A stretch of 64,000 nucleotides of DNA from AC-49 sp963817035 (lineage in GTDB: Bacteria; Actinomycetota; Thermoleophilia; Solirubrobacterales; Solirubrobacteraceae). The stretch covers positions 620,001 to 684,000 of the forward strand of contig CAWFMM010000004.1 in assembly GCA_963817035.1 (NCBI GenBank), given 5' to 3'. Under the pieces are notes generated by a model. The model did not search any database and was not told the DNA's origin. It was given only the letters and a program-made list of their open reading frames with translations. The translations under genes and the position numbers were made by a program. Shown piece after piece: positions 24,300 to 33,035 of the stretch. Position 1 is the stretch's first letter. Each line of letters starts with the position of its first letter.

Positions 24300-25589
24300 G
24301 TGACCGACCTGCCGCTCGACTTCTTCAACCGCCCCGTCGCCGATGTCGACCCCGAGGTCGCCGCGGCGCTGGGGCTCGAGCTCGGCCGCCAGCAGCGCAC
24401 GCTGGAGATGATCGCGTCGGAGAACTTCGTGCCCCAGGCGGTGCTCGACTGCCACGGGTCGGTGCTGACCAACAAGTACGCCGAGGGGTACCCGGGCAAG
24501 CGCTACTACGGTGGCTGCGAGTACGTCGACATCGTCGAGACGCTGGCGATCAACCGTGCCAAAGAGTTGTTCGGCGCTGAGCACGCCAACGTCCAGTCGC
24601 ACGCCGGCGCCCAGGCGAACACCGCCGTGTACCACGCGCTATTGCAGCCCGGCGACACGATCCTCGGCCTCGCCCTGGCCCACGGCGGCCATCTGTCGCA
24701 CGGGATGAAGATCAACGTCTCGGGGCGCCTGTACGACATCGCCGCCTACGAGGTTGACCGCGAGAGCTCGCTGATCGACATGGACGAGGTGCAGCGGATC
24801 GCCAAGGAGCGCCGCCCGAAGCTGATCGTCGCGGGCTGGTCGGCCTACCCGCGGACGCTGGACTTCGAGCGCTTCCGCGCGATCGCCGACGAGGTCGGCG
24901 CACTCCTGATGGTTGACATGGCCCACTTCGCCGGCCTTGTCGCCGCCGGCCTGCACCCGAGCCCGGTGCCCTACGCCGACGTCGTGACGACGACCGTCCA
25001 CAAGACCCTCGGCGGCTCGCGCGGCGGGATGATCCTGTGCAAGGCCGAGCACCAGAAGGCGATCGACTCGGCCGTCTTCCCGGGCCAGCAGGGCGGACCG
25101 CTGATGCACATCATCGCCGGCAAGGCGGTGGCGCTGAGGATCGCTTCGTCGGAGCAGTTCCGCGAGCGCCAGGAGCGCACGCTGGCCGCGGCGAAGGCCG
25201 TCGCGGCCAAGGTGCTCGACGCCGGCCACGGCGTCAGCGTGCTGACCAAGGGGACCGACGTGCATCTGATCCTCGTCGACCTGCGTGAGTCCGAGCTCGA
25301 CGGCCAGCAGGGCGAGGATCGCCTCGACACGATCGACATCACGGTCAACCGCAACGCGATCCCGTTTGACCCGCGCCCGCCGATGGTCACCAGCGGCCTG
25401 CGGATCGGTACTCCGGCGCTGGCCACGCGCGGCCTGCAGCTCGACGACTTCGACGAGATCGGCGAGATCCTCGCCATCGCGCTGACCCCGGACTTCGAGG
25501 CGCGTCGCGACGAGCTTCACGGACGGGTCGTCGCGATCGCAGAGCGTTACCCGCTCTACGAGCAGCTCGCCGTCGGCGCCCCGGCCTAA
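24300..25589 (+). CDS. glyA: Serine hydroxymethyltransferase
   Basis: 429-aa PLP enzyme converting serine and tetrahydrofolate to glycine and 5,10-methylene-THF. Seen: MIASENFVP, LTNKYAEGYPGKRYYGGCEYVD, ANVQSHAGAQANTAVY, VDMAHFAGLVAAG and the PLP lysine in TTTVHKTLGGSRGGMI; TSGLRIGTPALATRG closes the fold. Standard length. Start GTG is set by the family N-terminus and the -10 spacing. Supplies one-carbon units, linking to the SAM-cycle genes near 60 kb only functionally. Confidence 0.97.
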   Translation: MTDLPLDFFNRPVADVDPEVAAALGLELGRQQRTLEMIASENFVPQAVLDCHGSVLTNKYAEGYPGKRYYGGCEYVDIVETLAINRAKELFGAEHANVQSHAGAQANTAVYHALLQPGDTILGLALAHGGHLSHGMKINVSGRLYDIAAYEVDRESSLIDMDEVQRIAKERRPKLIVAGWSAYPRTLDFERFRAIADEVGALLMVDMAHFAGLVAAGLHPSPVPYADVVTTTVHKTLGGSRGGMILCKAEHQKAIDSAVFPGQQGGPLMHIIAGKAVALRIASSEQFRERQERTLAAAKAVAAKVLDAGHGVSVLTKGTDVHLILVDLRESELDGQQGEDRLDTIDITVNRNAIPFDPRPPMVTSGLRIGTPALATRGLQLDDFDEIGEILAIALTPDFEARRDELHGRVVAIAERYPLYEQLAVGAPA

Positions 25590-25646
25590 CAACACTCTTA
25601 CGGCGCTCCGACGCCTGGCATAGCGGGCGCGGCGAGGGTGAAGTCC

Positions 25647-25967
25647 ATGCCCGCTCGCCCTCAGCCTCCGACCGACCCGATCGCCGCGCGTGACCGCGCG
25701 CTGCTGCGTCTGCGCCGGATCCGCATGAGCGCGACCGCGCTGGCGCTCGCGATGGTCGTCGGCTTCTCAGTGCTCGCCGTCGGCGCGACGCCCGCCTCGA
25801 GCAAGAAGCAGTCAGCGGTCGTGGCTCAGGCCCGGGCGAACGCTCAGGCCCAGGCGGACGCTCAGGCTGCGGCCGACGCGGCGGCTCAGGCGGCTGCCGC
25901 GCATTCGACCTACTCGGCGCCCACCAGCTCCTCGCAGTCGCCGACGGTCGTCTCGGGTGGATCGTGA
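25647..25967 (+). CDS. Small membrane protein with Ala-rich tail, redox operon
   Basis: 106 aa from ATG 25647 (a GTG at 25638 is possible). One TM segment around residues ~27-50 (ATALALAMVVGFSVLAVGA) is followed by a charged SSKKQ turn and an Ala/Gln-rich, probably helical stretch, ending in a Ser/Thr-rich tail TYSAPTSSSQSP. Overlaps apbE (GTGA). It occupies the place where related operons carry an FMN-binding-domain protein but shows no such domain, so it may be an anchor or a remnant. Function unknown. Confidence 0.6.
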   Translation: MPARPQPPTDPIAARDRALLRLRRIRMSATALALAMVVGFSVLAVGATPASSKKQSAVVAQARANAQAQADAQAAADAAAQAAAAHSTYSAPTSSSQSPTVVSGGS

Positions 25968-26654
25968 GCGCGACCGGGGGCGCGACCGCGACCGCGTCCT
26001 GGCCGGCGCTGGGAACGACGGCGACGCTCGTCGTCAGCCAGCCGCGGCGCCTTGCTCGCGCGCGGTCGATCGTCGAGCAGGAACTTGACGCGATCGACCT
26101 CGCGTGCAGTCGCTTCCGACCCGATGCTGCGCTTGTCGCGCTCAACGCCGCGCGCGGCGTGCCGGTCCGCGTCAGCCCGCTCCTGCGTGAGGCGATCGAG
26201 GTCGCGCTGCACGCCGCCTGGGCGACGGACGGTGCGGTCGACCCGACGATCGGGCGCGGGATGCTCGCCGCTGGCTACGACCGTGACTTCTCCGAGACCC
26301 CCGCTGACGGGCCGTGCCCAGCCGTCCCCGCGCCCGGCTACGACCGCGTCGACGTCCGTCGCGACCGGGGTGGCGACATCGAGCACCACCGTGCGGGCAT
26401 GGCGGCGCGACGGCCGGCCGGCCCACCACATTCTCGATCCGTGGAGCGGCAGTCCGGCGCGCGTGGTCTGGCGGACGGTCAGCGTCGCCGCACCGAGCCG
26501 CGTCGAGGCGAACACGGCGAGCACGGCGGCGATCGTGCTCGGTGATCGCGCGCTGCCGTGGCTGGCCGAGCGCCGGCTCGACGCGCGGCTCGTGCACCGC
26601 GACGGCGACCTGCGGACCACCGGGCTGTGGCCCCTCGACGTGCTGGTCTCGTGA
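25964..26654 (+). pseudogene. apbE: Disrupted FAD:protein FMN transferase (ApbE family)
   Basis: The 5' part (25964 to ~26365) encodes the ApbE N-terminus: WPALGTTATL, LDAIDLACSRFRPDAALVALN, AVDPTIGRGMLAAGYDRDF. The 3' part in another frame (~26350-26654) encodes the ApbE C-terminus: VATSSTTVRAWRR, AHHILDPWSG, VEANTASTAAIVLGD. Between them the central segment, including the LDLGG-x-AK-x-x-A-x-D and GGD blocks needed for FAD/Mg binding, is missing. So there is both an internal deletion (about 65-80 codons judged by family layout) and a frameshift. Enzyme activity is not expected. In intact relatives it flavinylates an FMN-binding domain via Thr. Confidence 0.8.
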
Positions 26655-27340
26655 CCACGTGGTATGTCACCCGCGCTGCCGGTGCCGCGGCGATCGTGCT
26701 GCTGACGGTGTCGATGATGCTGGGCATCGCCGACGTGCACCGCTGGACGACGCGGTCGCTGCCGCGCTTTGTCGTCGATGGCCTCCACCGGACGGTCGCC
26801 CTGCTCGCGGTCGTCGTCCTCGCTGTCCACATCCTCACGACGGTGCTCGACGGCTTTGCCCCGATCTCCCTGATCGACGCGATCGTTCCGTTCGGGTCGG
26901 CCTATCGCCCGCTGTGGGTCGGGTTCGGCGCGCTCGCCTTCGATCTGCTGCTCGCGGTGATGATCACCAGTGCGCTGCGCGGCCGCCTCGGCGCGCGCGT
27001 GTGGCGTGCGACGCATTGGGCGGCGTACGGGTGCTGGCCGCTCGCGCTGCTCCACGGCCTGGGGACCGGATCCGACGTGAAGCCGGGGTGGATGCTGTGG
27101 CTCAGCCTGGGCTGTGCGGCCGGCGTGATCGTCGCGGTCCTCGTTCGCACAGCCGGCGGGGCCAACCGCGGGCCCGGTGTGCTCGCGGGCGTCACCGGCG
27201 GCGTGCTGGCACTGGTCATCGGCCTCGCCGTCTGGCTGCCGGCCGGGCCGTTGGCCAGCGGCTGGGCGGCGAAGGCGGGCACACCGACGAGCCTGCTGAG
27301 CTCGCAGAGCTCGACCTTCACGACCGCGACGACGCCATGA
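26651..27340 (+). CDS. Ferric-reductase-like transmembrane protein
   Basis: 229 aa from GTG 26651, overlapping the last codons of the apbE remnant (GTGA), with six predicted TM helices. Ferric-reductase-type features: histidines in HRWTTR, GLHRTVALLAVVVLAVHILTT (spaced His pair on one helix), and ATHWAAYGCWPLALLHGLGTGSD, suitable as axial ligands of two hemes b. It lacks FAD/NAD domains, which would come from the NuoF-like and ferredoxin products encoded next. Probably a membrane heme protein moving electrons across or to quinone; direction unknown. Confidence 0.8.
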   Translation: MTTWYVTRAAGAAAIVLLTVSMMLGIADVHRWTTRSLPRFVVDGLHRTVALLAVVVLAVHILTTVLDGFAPISLIDAIVPFGSAYRPLWVGFGALAFDLLLAVMITSALRGRLGARVWRATHWAAYGCWPLALLHGLGTGSDVKPGWMLWLSLGCAAGVIVAVLVRTAGGANRGPGVLAGVTGGVLALVIGLAVWLPAGPLASGWAAKAGTPTSLLSSQSSTFTTATTP

Positions 27341-28482
27341 GCTCCGCGCCGCGCCTGCTCGACGGTGCCGTCGCTGCGCCGCTGCCACCGTTGGGCCGTC
27401 ACGACGCCGACGCGCTGATCGCCTCGGTGCGCGCCGCCGGGCTGACCGGTCGCGGCGGAGCGGGCTTCCCGACGGCCGACAAGCTCGCCGCGATCGCGGG
27501 GCGCCGGCGGCCGGTGGTGATCGCCAACGGCAGCGAGAGCGAGCCGATGAGCGCCAAGGACCGCGTTCTGCTCGCGCACGCGCCGCAGCTCGTGTTCGAC
27601 GGGGCGACGATCGTCGCGCAGATCCTCGGCGCCCGCGAGGCGCTGATCGCGGTGCCCGCGCAGACCCTGCCCGACGTGCGGCGAGCGATCGCCGACCGCG
27701 GCGCCTCGGGGATGCGTCTGCGCGCGGTCGCGACCGCGCCTGGGTACGTCAGCGGCGAGGAGACGGCGCTGATCTCCCACCTCCAAGGCGGGAAGCCACG
27801 GCCGCGGGTCAAGCCGCCGATGGCCCTTGAGTCCGGGCTGAACCGGCGCCCGACGATCGTTCAGAACGTCGAGACGCTGGCCCACATCGCGGTCATCGCG
27901 CGTCACGGGCACGACACGGGAACACGACTCGTCACGGTCTCCGGCGCGGTCCGCGCCCCCGGGGTCTACGAGGTCGCCACCTGGACACCGTTGCAATCGA
28001 TCGTCGCGATGGCGGGCGGCGAGGATGTCCGCGCGACGCTTGTCGGCGGCTACTTCGGCAGCTGGCACGATGGCGACGGCGCCGATGCGACCGTCACGGG
28101 CGCCGGAGTGCTCGCCGTTCTCGGCTGCTCGTCGTGCGGCGTCGCAGAGGTCGCGCGCGTCGCGCGCTGGATGGCCGCGCAGGGCGCGGGCCAGTGCGGG
28201 CCGTGCATCAACGGGCTCGACGGCCTCGCCGCAATCCTCGAGCGCCTCGCGGCGCGTCGGTTCGAGCACGGCGACGGCGAACGCCTCACGCGCTGGCTCG
28301 AGGTGGTCCGGGGGCGCGGCGCGTGCAAGCACCCCGACGGCGTCGCGGCGATGATCGCCTCGGCGACCCGGGTGTTGCACGCCGAGTTCAACGCTCACGC
28401 CCGCGGCGAGGCGTGCGCGCACTGCGCTGCGCCCGCGATCCTTGCCACGCCGACGGGCATCGCCGGGGCAGTCGCGGCATGA
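27337..28482 (+). CDS. NuoF/SLBB-like flavoprotein
   Basis: 381 aa, ATGA overlap with the preceding gene. N-terminal FMN/NADH-binding region resembles NuoF: GLTGRGGAGFPTADKL, VIANGSESEPMSAKDRVLL, GYVSGEETALISHLQGGKPRPRVKPP. An SLBB segment follows (TRLVTVSGAVRAPGVYEV), then the cluster region AQGAGQCGPCINGL with RGACKHPDG. In NuoF the cluster motif is SCGxCxPC; here the first Cys is Ala, which I believe is common in this soluble actinobacterial subfamily. Likely passes electrons from NAD(P)H or another donor to the ferredoxin and heme protein. Confidence 0.85.
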   Translation: MSSAPRLLDGAVAAPLPPLGRHDADALIASVRAAGLTGRGGAGFPTADKLAAIAGRRRPVVIANGSESEPMSAKDRVLLAHAPQLVFDGATIVAQILGAREALIAVPAQTLPDVRRAIADRGASGMRLRAVATAPGYVSGEETALISHLQGGKPRPRVKPPMALESGLNRRPTIVQNVETLAHIAVIARHGHDTGTRLVTVSGAVRAPGVYEVATWTPLQSIVAMAGGEDVRATLVGGYFGSWHDGDGADATVTGAGVLAVLGCSSCGVAEVARVARWMAAQGAGQCGPCINGLDGLAAILERLAARRFEHGDGERLTRWLEVVRGRGACKHPDGVAAMIASATRVLHAEFNAHARGEACAHCAAPAILATPTGIAGAVAA

Positions 28483-28700
28483 GCGAGCGGATCGTCGTCG
28501 ACCCGATCGCCTGCACCGGCCATGGACTGTGCGCCGAGCTGTTCCCGGAGCGGATCACCATCGACGACTGGGGCTACCCGATCGTCGACCCGGCGCCGAT
28601 CGAGCACGACGAACGTGCCAACGCGCAGCGTGCGGTCGACGCGTGCCCGGCCGTCGCGCTGCGGTTGCGCGCTCAGCGTGCGACGACGGTCGCCCGCTGA
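28479..28700 (+). CDS. Ferredoxin, 3Fe-4S type
   Basis: 73 aa, ATGA overlap with the NuoF-like gene. IACTGHGLCAELFPE gives C-x5-C, and a third Cys occurs in VDACPAVAL; three cysteines suggest a 3Fe-4S cluster as in actinobacterial P450 ferredoxins. Short basic tail. Probably the soluble carrier between the NuoF-like flavoprotein and a partner; the heme membrane protein of the same operon is the obvious candidate. Confidence 0.88.
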   Translation: MSERIVVDPIACTGHGLCAELFPERITIDDWGYPIVDPAPIEHDERANAQRAVDACPAVALRLRAQRATTVAR

Positions 28701-28709
28701 GCGGTCGCC

Positions 28710-29717
28710 TTACTCGGACGCTTCGAGCATCTTGTCGACGAGGAACTGCGGGTCGCGCCGCTCGCTGCCCGTGCTCGGCCCGCGCTTGACCAGCTCGATC
28801 GCCTGTGGGTCGGTCAGCGGCCGCAGGCGGTTGTGGGCGATGAGGTCCTCGTCGACGCCGCCGAGTCGCCCGCCAAAGGTCGTGTAGACGGGAGTGCCGA
28901 GCGCGACCGCCTCGCGGTTCATCGAGCCGCCGGCGCTGACGACGAGATCGGCCAGAGCGACGAGGCTCTGCCCGTCGACGGCGCCCTCGGGCACGATCAC
29001 GCTCGGCAGGTTCAGGCCGCGAACGTAGACGCGTTGCTCGGGGGTGCGCGGCAGGACGACGGCCTGAACGCCCGCGTCGCTGCCAAGACGCTGGAGGACC
29101 TGGGGGAACAGTGGGTTCGAGGTGCGGTGGTAGAGCGCCACGTCGGGCGGCGGGCGCACGATGACGACGACGCGCCGCTCGTCGACGCCGAGATCGCGCA
29201 GCGCCGTCTCGTCGGCGACGAAGTCGTGGAGGTAGTACTCCTCCTTGAGTCCCGGGTAGCGCACGAGCTTCTCGCCCCTGACGCCGTAGCGCTCGAGGCG
29301 CTGCGGCGGGATCGCGTCGGGCACGAGCACCCGGCGCGCGAGCCGGCAGCCGATGTTGTGCTGCACCGCGGCGTACTCGTAGTCGAACGTGTTTGCGGCA
29401 GGGATACCGAGCGAGCGGGCGGCCAGCGCCAGGTCGTTGGAGCCGTGGCCGATGGCCAGCCCGTAGCCCTTGCCCTTGCCGAACGAGCGCATCTGTCGCG
29501 TGCGGGACACGAGCGCGCGCAGTTTGTCGGCCCGGCTGGCGCCACCGTGGGTGCCGAGTGGGACGACGTCGAGCCCCATGCGCTGCGCCAGCTCAATCGT
29601 CTGGGCGAAGTCGCGGGCCGTGACGTCGACGTCATGGCCTTGAGCGCGCAGGCGCGTGATGATCGGCCGCAGAACGATCGGATGCGCCGATGCCGTGAGG
29701 TCCACCCAGATCCGCAA
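28710..29717 (-). CDS. DUF354 family protein (GT-B-like)
   Basis: 335 aa from TTG. DUF354 pattern: RIWVDLTASAHPIVLRPII at the N-terminus, LGIPAANTFDYEYAAVQH, PGLKEEYYLHDF, and VVSAGGSMNREAVALGTPVYTTFGG in the C-terminal Rossmann-like half, reminiscent of UDP-GlcNAc 2-epimerase and GT-B folds. No biochemical function is established. It is divergent to wecA with a 59-bp spacer, which supports a role in envelope glycan synthesis by context only. Confidence 0.85.
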   Translation of the reverse strand: MRIWVDLTASAHPIVLRPIITRLRAQGHDVDVTARDFAQTIELAQRMGLDVVPLGTHGGASRADKLRALVSRTRQMRSFGKGKGYGLAIGHGSNDLALAARSLGIPAANTFDYEYAAVQHNIGCRLARRVLVPDAIPPQRLERYGVRGEKLVRYPGLKEEYYLHDFVADETALRDLGVDERRVVVIVRPPPDVALYHRTSNPLFPQVLQRLGSDAGVQAVVLPRTPEQRVYVRGLNLPSVIVPEGAVDGQSLVALADLVVSAGGSMNREAVALGTPVYTTFGGRLGGVDEDLIAHNRLRPLTDPQAIELVKRGPSTGSERRDPQFLVDKMLEASE

Positions 29718-29776
29718 GGAGCGCAGTTTGACGGCCCGGGGCGATCGACGGCCGCCGGTCGTGGGACGATGGGGCT

Positions 29777-30949
29777 ATGCACCGGACCGGGTGGGACGCG
29801 GTGGTTGCCGGCGTGGTGGCCGCTGCACTCGCTGCGCTGCTCACTCCGTTGGCCGCAGGCTTCGCGCGCCGCGTCGGTGCGGTGGACGAGCCACGCGCCC
29901 GCGGATTGGCCGAGAAGCCGACCCCGACGCTCGGCGGATTGGCGATCTTCGTCGGAATCGCGGTCGGCATCGCGGTGTGGCTTCCGGGCAGCAGTCGCTA
30001 CCACGCGATCCTCGCCGCGGCGACGCTGATCACAGCGGTCGGCGCGCTCGACGACATCTACGACCTGCCGCCGCTGGCCAAGCTCTTCGGGCAGGCGGTG
30101 GCGGCGTCGATCCCGGTTCTTGCGGCCGGGGTGCGGGTCCAGACGTTCACGCTCCCGTTCGTCCATCACGTCGATCTCGGCAGCGGCGGCGCGGTACTGA
30201 CGATCGTCGGCCTGCTTGTCGTCATCAACGCGGTGAACTTCTCGGACGGGGTGGACGGCCTGGCCGCGGGCGTGTGCGGAATCGCGGGCGTCGCGTTCGC
30301 GATCATCGCCTTCGATCTCGGCAAGGCGAACGCGGGCGTGCTGAGCGCGATCGTGGCGGGCGCGGCGCTCGGGTTCCTGTGGCACAACTTCCCGCCGGCC
30401 AGCGTCTTCATGGGCGACGCGGGCTCCAACCTGCTCGGGCTGATGCTGGGGATCGTCGCCGTCGAAGGCGCGGTCAAGACGCAGGCGTTGCTGGCGCTGC
30501 TGTTCCCGCTCGTGGTGCTCGCCGTCCCGTTCCTGGACACCACGTTCGTCGTCCTCAAGCGCCTGAAGTACCACCGTCCGGTCTACGAGGCCGACGCCAA
30601 CCACTTCCACCACCGGTTCAACCGTATCGGCTTCAGCCAGCGTCGTACCGTCATCTACCTCTACGCGTGGACGATTCTGCTCGGCGCGTTCGCGGTCGCG
30701 CTGCGCTTCGTCCCGTACTCCGACAGCGAGGGCAACCTGCGGGCGGGCGGCATGGTGATCATGGCCGCGTTTGCGCTGATCGTTCTCGCGACCAGCATCT
30801 ACCTCGTCTACGTGCTCGAGATCCTCAAGTTCCGCCGCCTCGAGGGTCTGCGCATCCGCCGCGTGCGGCCGACGATCAGCGAGGAGGAGATCGACGCGAC
30901 GGTCGAGCGGCAGTTGGAGACGGGGGAGTTCGATCAGGTGGTGCAGTAG
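29777..30949 (+). CDS. wecA: Undecaprenyl-phosphate N-acetylhexosamine-1-phosphate transferase (WecA/TagO)
   Basis: 390-aa polytopic MraY-family enzyme. Cytoplasmic-loop catalytic motifs: GALDDIYDLPP (DDxxD), NAVNFSDGVDGLAAG, FMGDAGSNLLG and the C-terminal HFHHRF histidine motif, all intact. About ten TM helices. It transfers a sugar-1-phosphate, usually GlcNAc, to undecaprenyl phosphate as the first step of wall-glycan synthesis. In other actinobacteria the same gene sits directly before the ATP synthase operon; here ~9.7 kb intervene. Confidence 0.94.
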   Translation: MHRTGWDAVVAGVVAAALAALLTPLAAGFARRVGAVDEPRARGLAEKPTPTLGGLAIFVGIAVGIAVWLPGSSRYHAILAAATLITAVGALDDIYDLPPLAKLFGQAVAASIPVLAAGVRVQTFTLPFVHHVDLGSGGAVLTIVGLLVVINAVNFSDGVDGLAAGVCGIAGVAFAIIAFDLGKANAGVLSAIVAGAALGFLWHNFPPASVFMGDAGSNLLGLMLGIVAVEGAVKTQALLALLFPLVVLAVPFLDTTFVVLKRLKYHRPVYEADANHFHHRFNRIGFSQRRTVIYLYAWTILLGAFAVALRFVPYSDSEGNLRAGGMVIMAAFALIVLATSIYLVYVLEILKFRRLEGLRIRRVRPTISEEEIDATVERQLETGEFDQVVQ

Positions 30950-30981
30950 GTCGGGCGCCCTGCACCATCAAGACCCCACGC

Positions 30982-31590
30982 CTACCCGTAGATCGACCGC
31001 GTCCAGATCGCCGTCAGCGCCTCGACGAGCTCGTCGCGGCTTCCGACCCCGGGCTGGAAGTGGTGTTCGTAGAGCGCGCGCTCGGACATCCAGCACAGCG
31101 AGAAGGCCAGCGCTCCGGCCGGTCCCGGCCCCGCGTTGCCGGCGGCCTGCTCGTGCTCGATGCGCACGCGGGCCGACTCGACGAATTGGCTCATGAGCAT
31201 CCGCCACAGCCCCGCAACCTGCTCGTCGGAGCTTGAGGCCTGGAAGATCACGCGCACGACGGCGCCGTGGTCGTCGTAGAGCGTGCCGATGTTGGCCAGT
31301 GCCTCGCGGATCTCGTCCGGGGTGCTGCCGTCGCCGGAGAACCAGCGCTCGGCCTGGGCGTAGAAGCGTGACGAGACATCCTCGGCCAGGGCCATCAGCA
31401 GCTCGCGCTTGTCGGCGAAGTAGAAGTAGAAAGCCGTGCGCGACAGGCCCGCTCGGCGCGCGATCCGCTCGATACTCATGTCGGCGTACGACGTTCCCTC
31501 TTCGAGCATCTCGGAGGCCGCCTCGAGCAGCGCCGCCTGCACGGCGGCCCGCTTCGGTGTGGTCGGGCTGGAGGCGAACCGGGAGGCCAT
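30982..31590 (-). CDS. TetR family transcriptional regulator
   Basis: 202 aa; start set at ATG 31590, since the longer frame adds a low-complexity Arg-rich lead. N-terminal HTH: AALLEAASEMLEEGTSYADMSIERIARRAGLSRTAFYFYFADKRELL is a textbook TetR recognition region (residues ~12-60). C-terminal ligand domain ~70-200. Target unknown; the gene is not beside an obvious effector enzyme, and convergent wecA is unlikely to be its only target. Confidence 0.9.
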   Translation of the reverse strand: MASRFASSPTTPKRAAVQAALLEAASEMLEEGTSYADMSIERIARRAGLSRTAFYFYFADKRELLMALAEDVSSRFYAQAERWFSGDGSTPDEIREALANIGTLYDDHGAVVRVIFQASSSDEQVAGLWRMLMSQFVESARVRIEHEQAAGNAGPGPAGALAFSLCWMSERALYEHHFQPGVGSRDELVEALTAIWTRSIYG

Positions 31591-31618
31591 GGCGGTGGCA
31601 GCGTAACCAGAATGTCGG

Positions 31619-31903
31619 CTATCGCGCGCGGCCTCTGACGCTGGTGAACACCCGTCGCCACCAGCGCTCAGGGCGCGCCTGCGTCGCTTGCCACTCGTCG
31701 CGACTGGGCAGGGTGCCCGCGCGGCGCGCCTTCGCGACGCAGGCGGTATGGGCGTGGCGGCGGCGTTGCGCGTCGCCCTGAGGGAAGACAAGTACGTGTT
31801 CTGACATCGCGTGCAGGTGGCGCCGGCAAAATGGGCACGTGTAGCTGACCGGCCGACGGCTGTTGGCGCGGCGTACGGTGTACCAATCGGCGCGCTCGAT
31901 CAA
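31619..31903 (-). CDS. Small conserved zinc-binding protein of unknown function
   Basis: 94 aa. YTCPFCRRHLHAMSEHVL and RRRHAHTACVAKARRAG form a C-x2-C ... H ... H-x2-C pattern fitting one structural zinc. Start is TTG 31903, supported by a minus-strand TACCCT hexamer exactly 10 nt upstream (plus 31914-31919). The rest is highly basic, so nucleic-acid binding is possible. I do not recognise a named family. Confidence 0.68.
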   Translation of the reverse strand: MIERADWYTVRRANSRRPVSYTCPFCRRHLHAMSEHVLVFPQGDAQRRRHAHTACVAKARRAGTLPSRDEWQATQARPERWWRRVFTSVRGRAR

Positions 31904-31913
31904 CGGACGACGT

Positions 31914-31919
31914 AGGGTA
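31914..31919 (-). promoter_or_regulatory. Candidate -10 (TACCCT) of the small zinc protein gene
   Basis: TACCCT on the minus strand ends 10 nt before the TTG at 31903, no Shine-Dalgarno. It helps decide the unusual TTG start. Confidence 0.45.
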
Positions 31920-32027
31920 CGGGGACCCGTCGGCTAGGGTCTTCGGCCTGGTTGGTTTCACCGGTTTCCCTGCCCCCAAGTCACCGTCCATGCGGAACTC
32001 TGGACTGTCTACGTTGTTGGAGAACTC

Positions 32028-33035
32028 ATGAGCAAGCGTCTGTGCGCCATCTTCGCCCTGATCTGCGTCGCCCTGCCCGTGGGTAGCGCGCTGTCGCAGC
32101 CCGAGCGCCACGCCACGGCCGCGGTCTCACACTCGTTCAAAGTGGGAATCGCCGATCAGCTTCCCAACGTGTTCACCGATCCTCGGTTCCTCGCGCTGCC
32201 GATCACCCACGCCCGCGTCTACCTGACGTGGGACACGCTGAAGAGCCCGAGCCAGACCGCGGAGACCGACGCCTGGCTCCAGGCCGCGCACAAGGCCGGC
32301 CAGGACGTGCTTGTCACGTTCACGCAGTCGGAGATGGAGGGTCAGCACAAGGTCAACCCGACGCCCGCGCAGTTCGTCACGCAGTTCAAGGCGATGCGCG
32401 CGAAGTGGCCGTTCCTCAAGGAGTTCTCGACCTGGAACGAGGTCAACCTCGCCGGCAAGTCCCCCGCGGTCGTGGCCAAGTGGTGGATGGCGCTGACCAA
32501 GGCGTGCCCGACGTGCACGATCCTCGGCGCCGATCTCGTCGACCGCTCGCCGGTCAACACGAAGAAGGCCGCGGATCCGAAGGCCGTCGCGAGCAGCCTG
32601 ACCACCTGGGTCGAGGGCTTCCTCAAGGCGACGCACGGCAAGAAGCCGAAGGCCTGGGGTCTGCACGACTACGTCGACGCGAACCTGGGGCGCACGAGCG
32701 GCACGAAGGCGATGCTCAAGGCGACCAAGGGCTCGAAGCTGTGGCTGACCGAGACCGGCGGCCTCGTCTCGCGCGCCAACGGCTCGGCGGTCAAGCTGCC
32801 GGAGGGCCAGGCGCACGCCACCGCGGCGACGAAGTTCATCCTGACCAAGCTGACCAAGCTCAGCCCCGCGATCGACCACGTGTACCTCTACGAGTGGACG
32901 CGTTCCACGAGCGGCTGGGATTCGGCCTTCACCGGACCGGAGAACCAGGCGCGGTCATCGCTGACCTACCTGACGAAGTTCCTCACCGGGCACTCGGTGC
33001 GCTACGCGCTGGCGCACCCGTCGACGCGCCGCTGA
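32028..33035 (+). CDS. Secreted clan GH-A-like glycoside hydrolase
   Basis: 335 aa; ATG preceded by GGAGAAC. Signal peptide MSKRLCAIFALICVALPVGS. The mature part reads as a TIM barrel: ARVYLTWDTL, VLVTFTQSEM, FSTWNEVN with predicted acid/base Glu138 after strand 4, WGLHDYVD, and LWLTETGG with predicted nucleophile Glu242 after strand 7, the clan GH-A arrangement. The C-terminus closes with HVYLYEWTR. Exported; substrate unknown, perhaps cell-envelope or plant polysaccharide. Convergent and overlapping by 53 bp with the beta-propeller gene. Confidence 0.78.
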   Translation: MSKRLCAIFALICVALPVGSALSQPERHATAAVSHSFKVGIADQLPNVFTDPRFLALPITHARVYLTWDTLKSPSQTAETDAWLQAAHKAGQDVLVTFTQSEMEGQHKVNPTPAQFVTQFKAMRAKWPFLKEFSTWNEVNLAGKSPAVVAKWWMALTKACPTCTILGADLVDRSPVNTKKAADPKAVASSLTTWVEGFLKATHGKKPKAWGLHDYVDANLGRTSGTKAMLKATKGSKLWLTETGGLVSRANGSAVKLPEGQAHATAATKFILTKLTKLSPAIDHVYLYEWTRSTSGWDSAFTGPENQARSSLTYLTKFLTGHSVRYALAHPSTRR

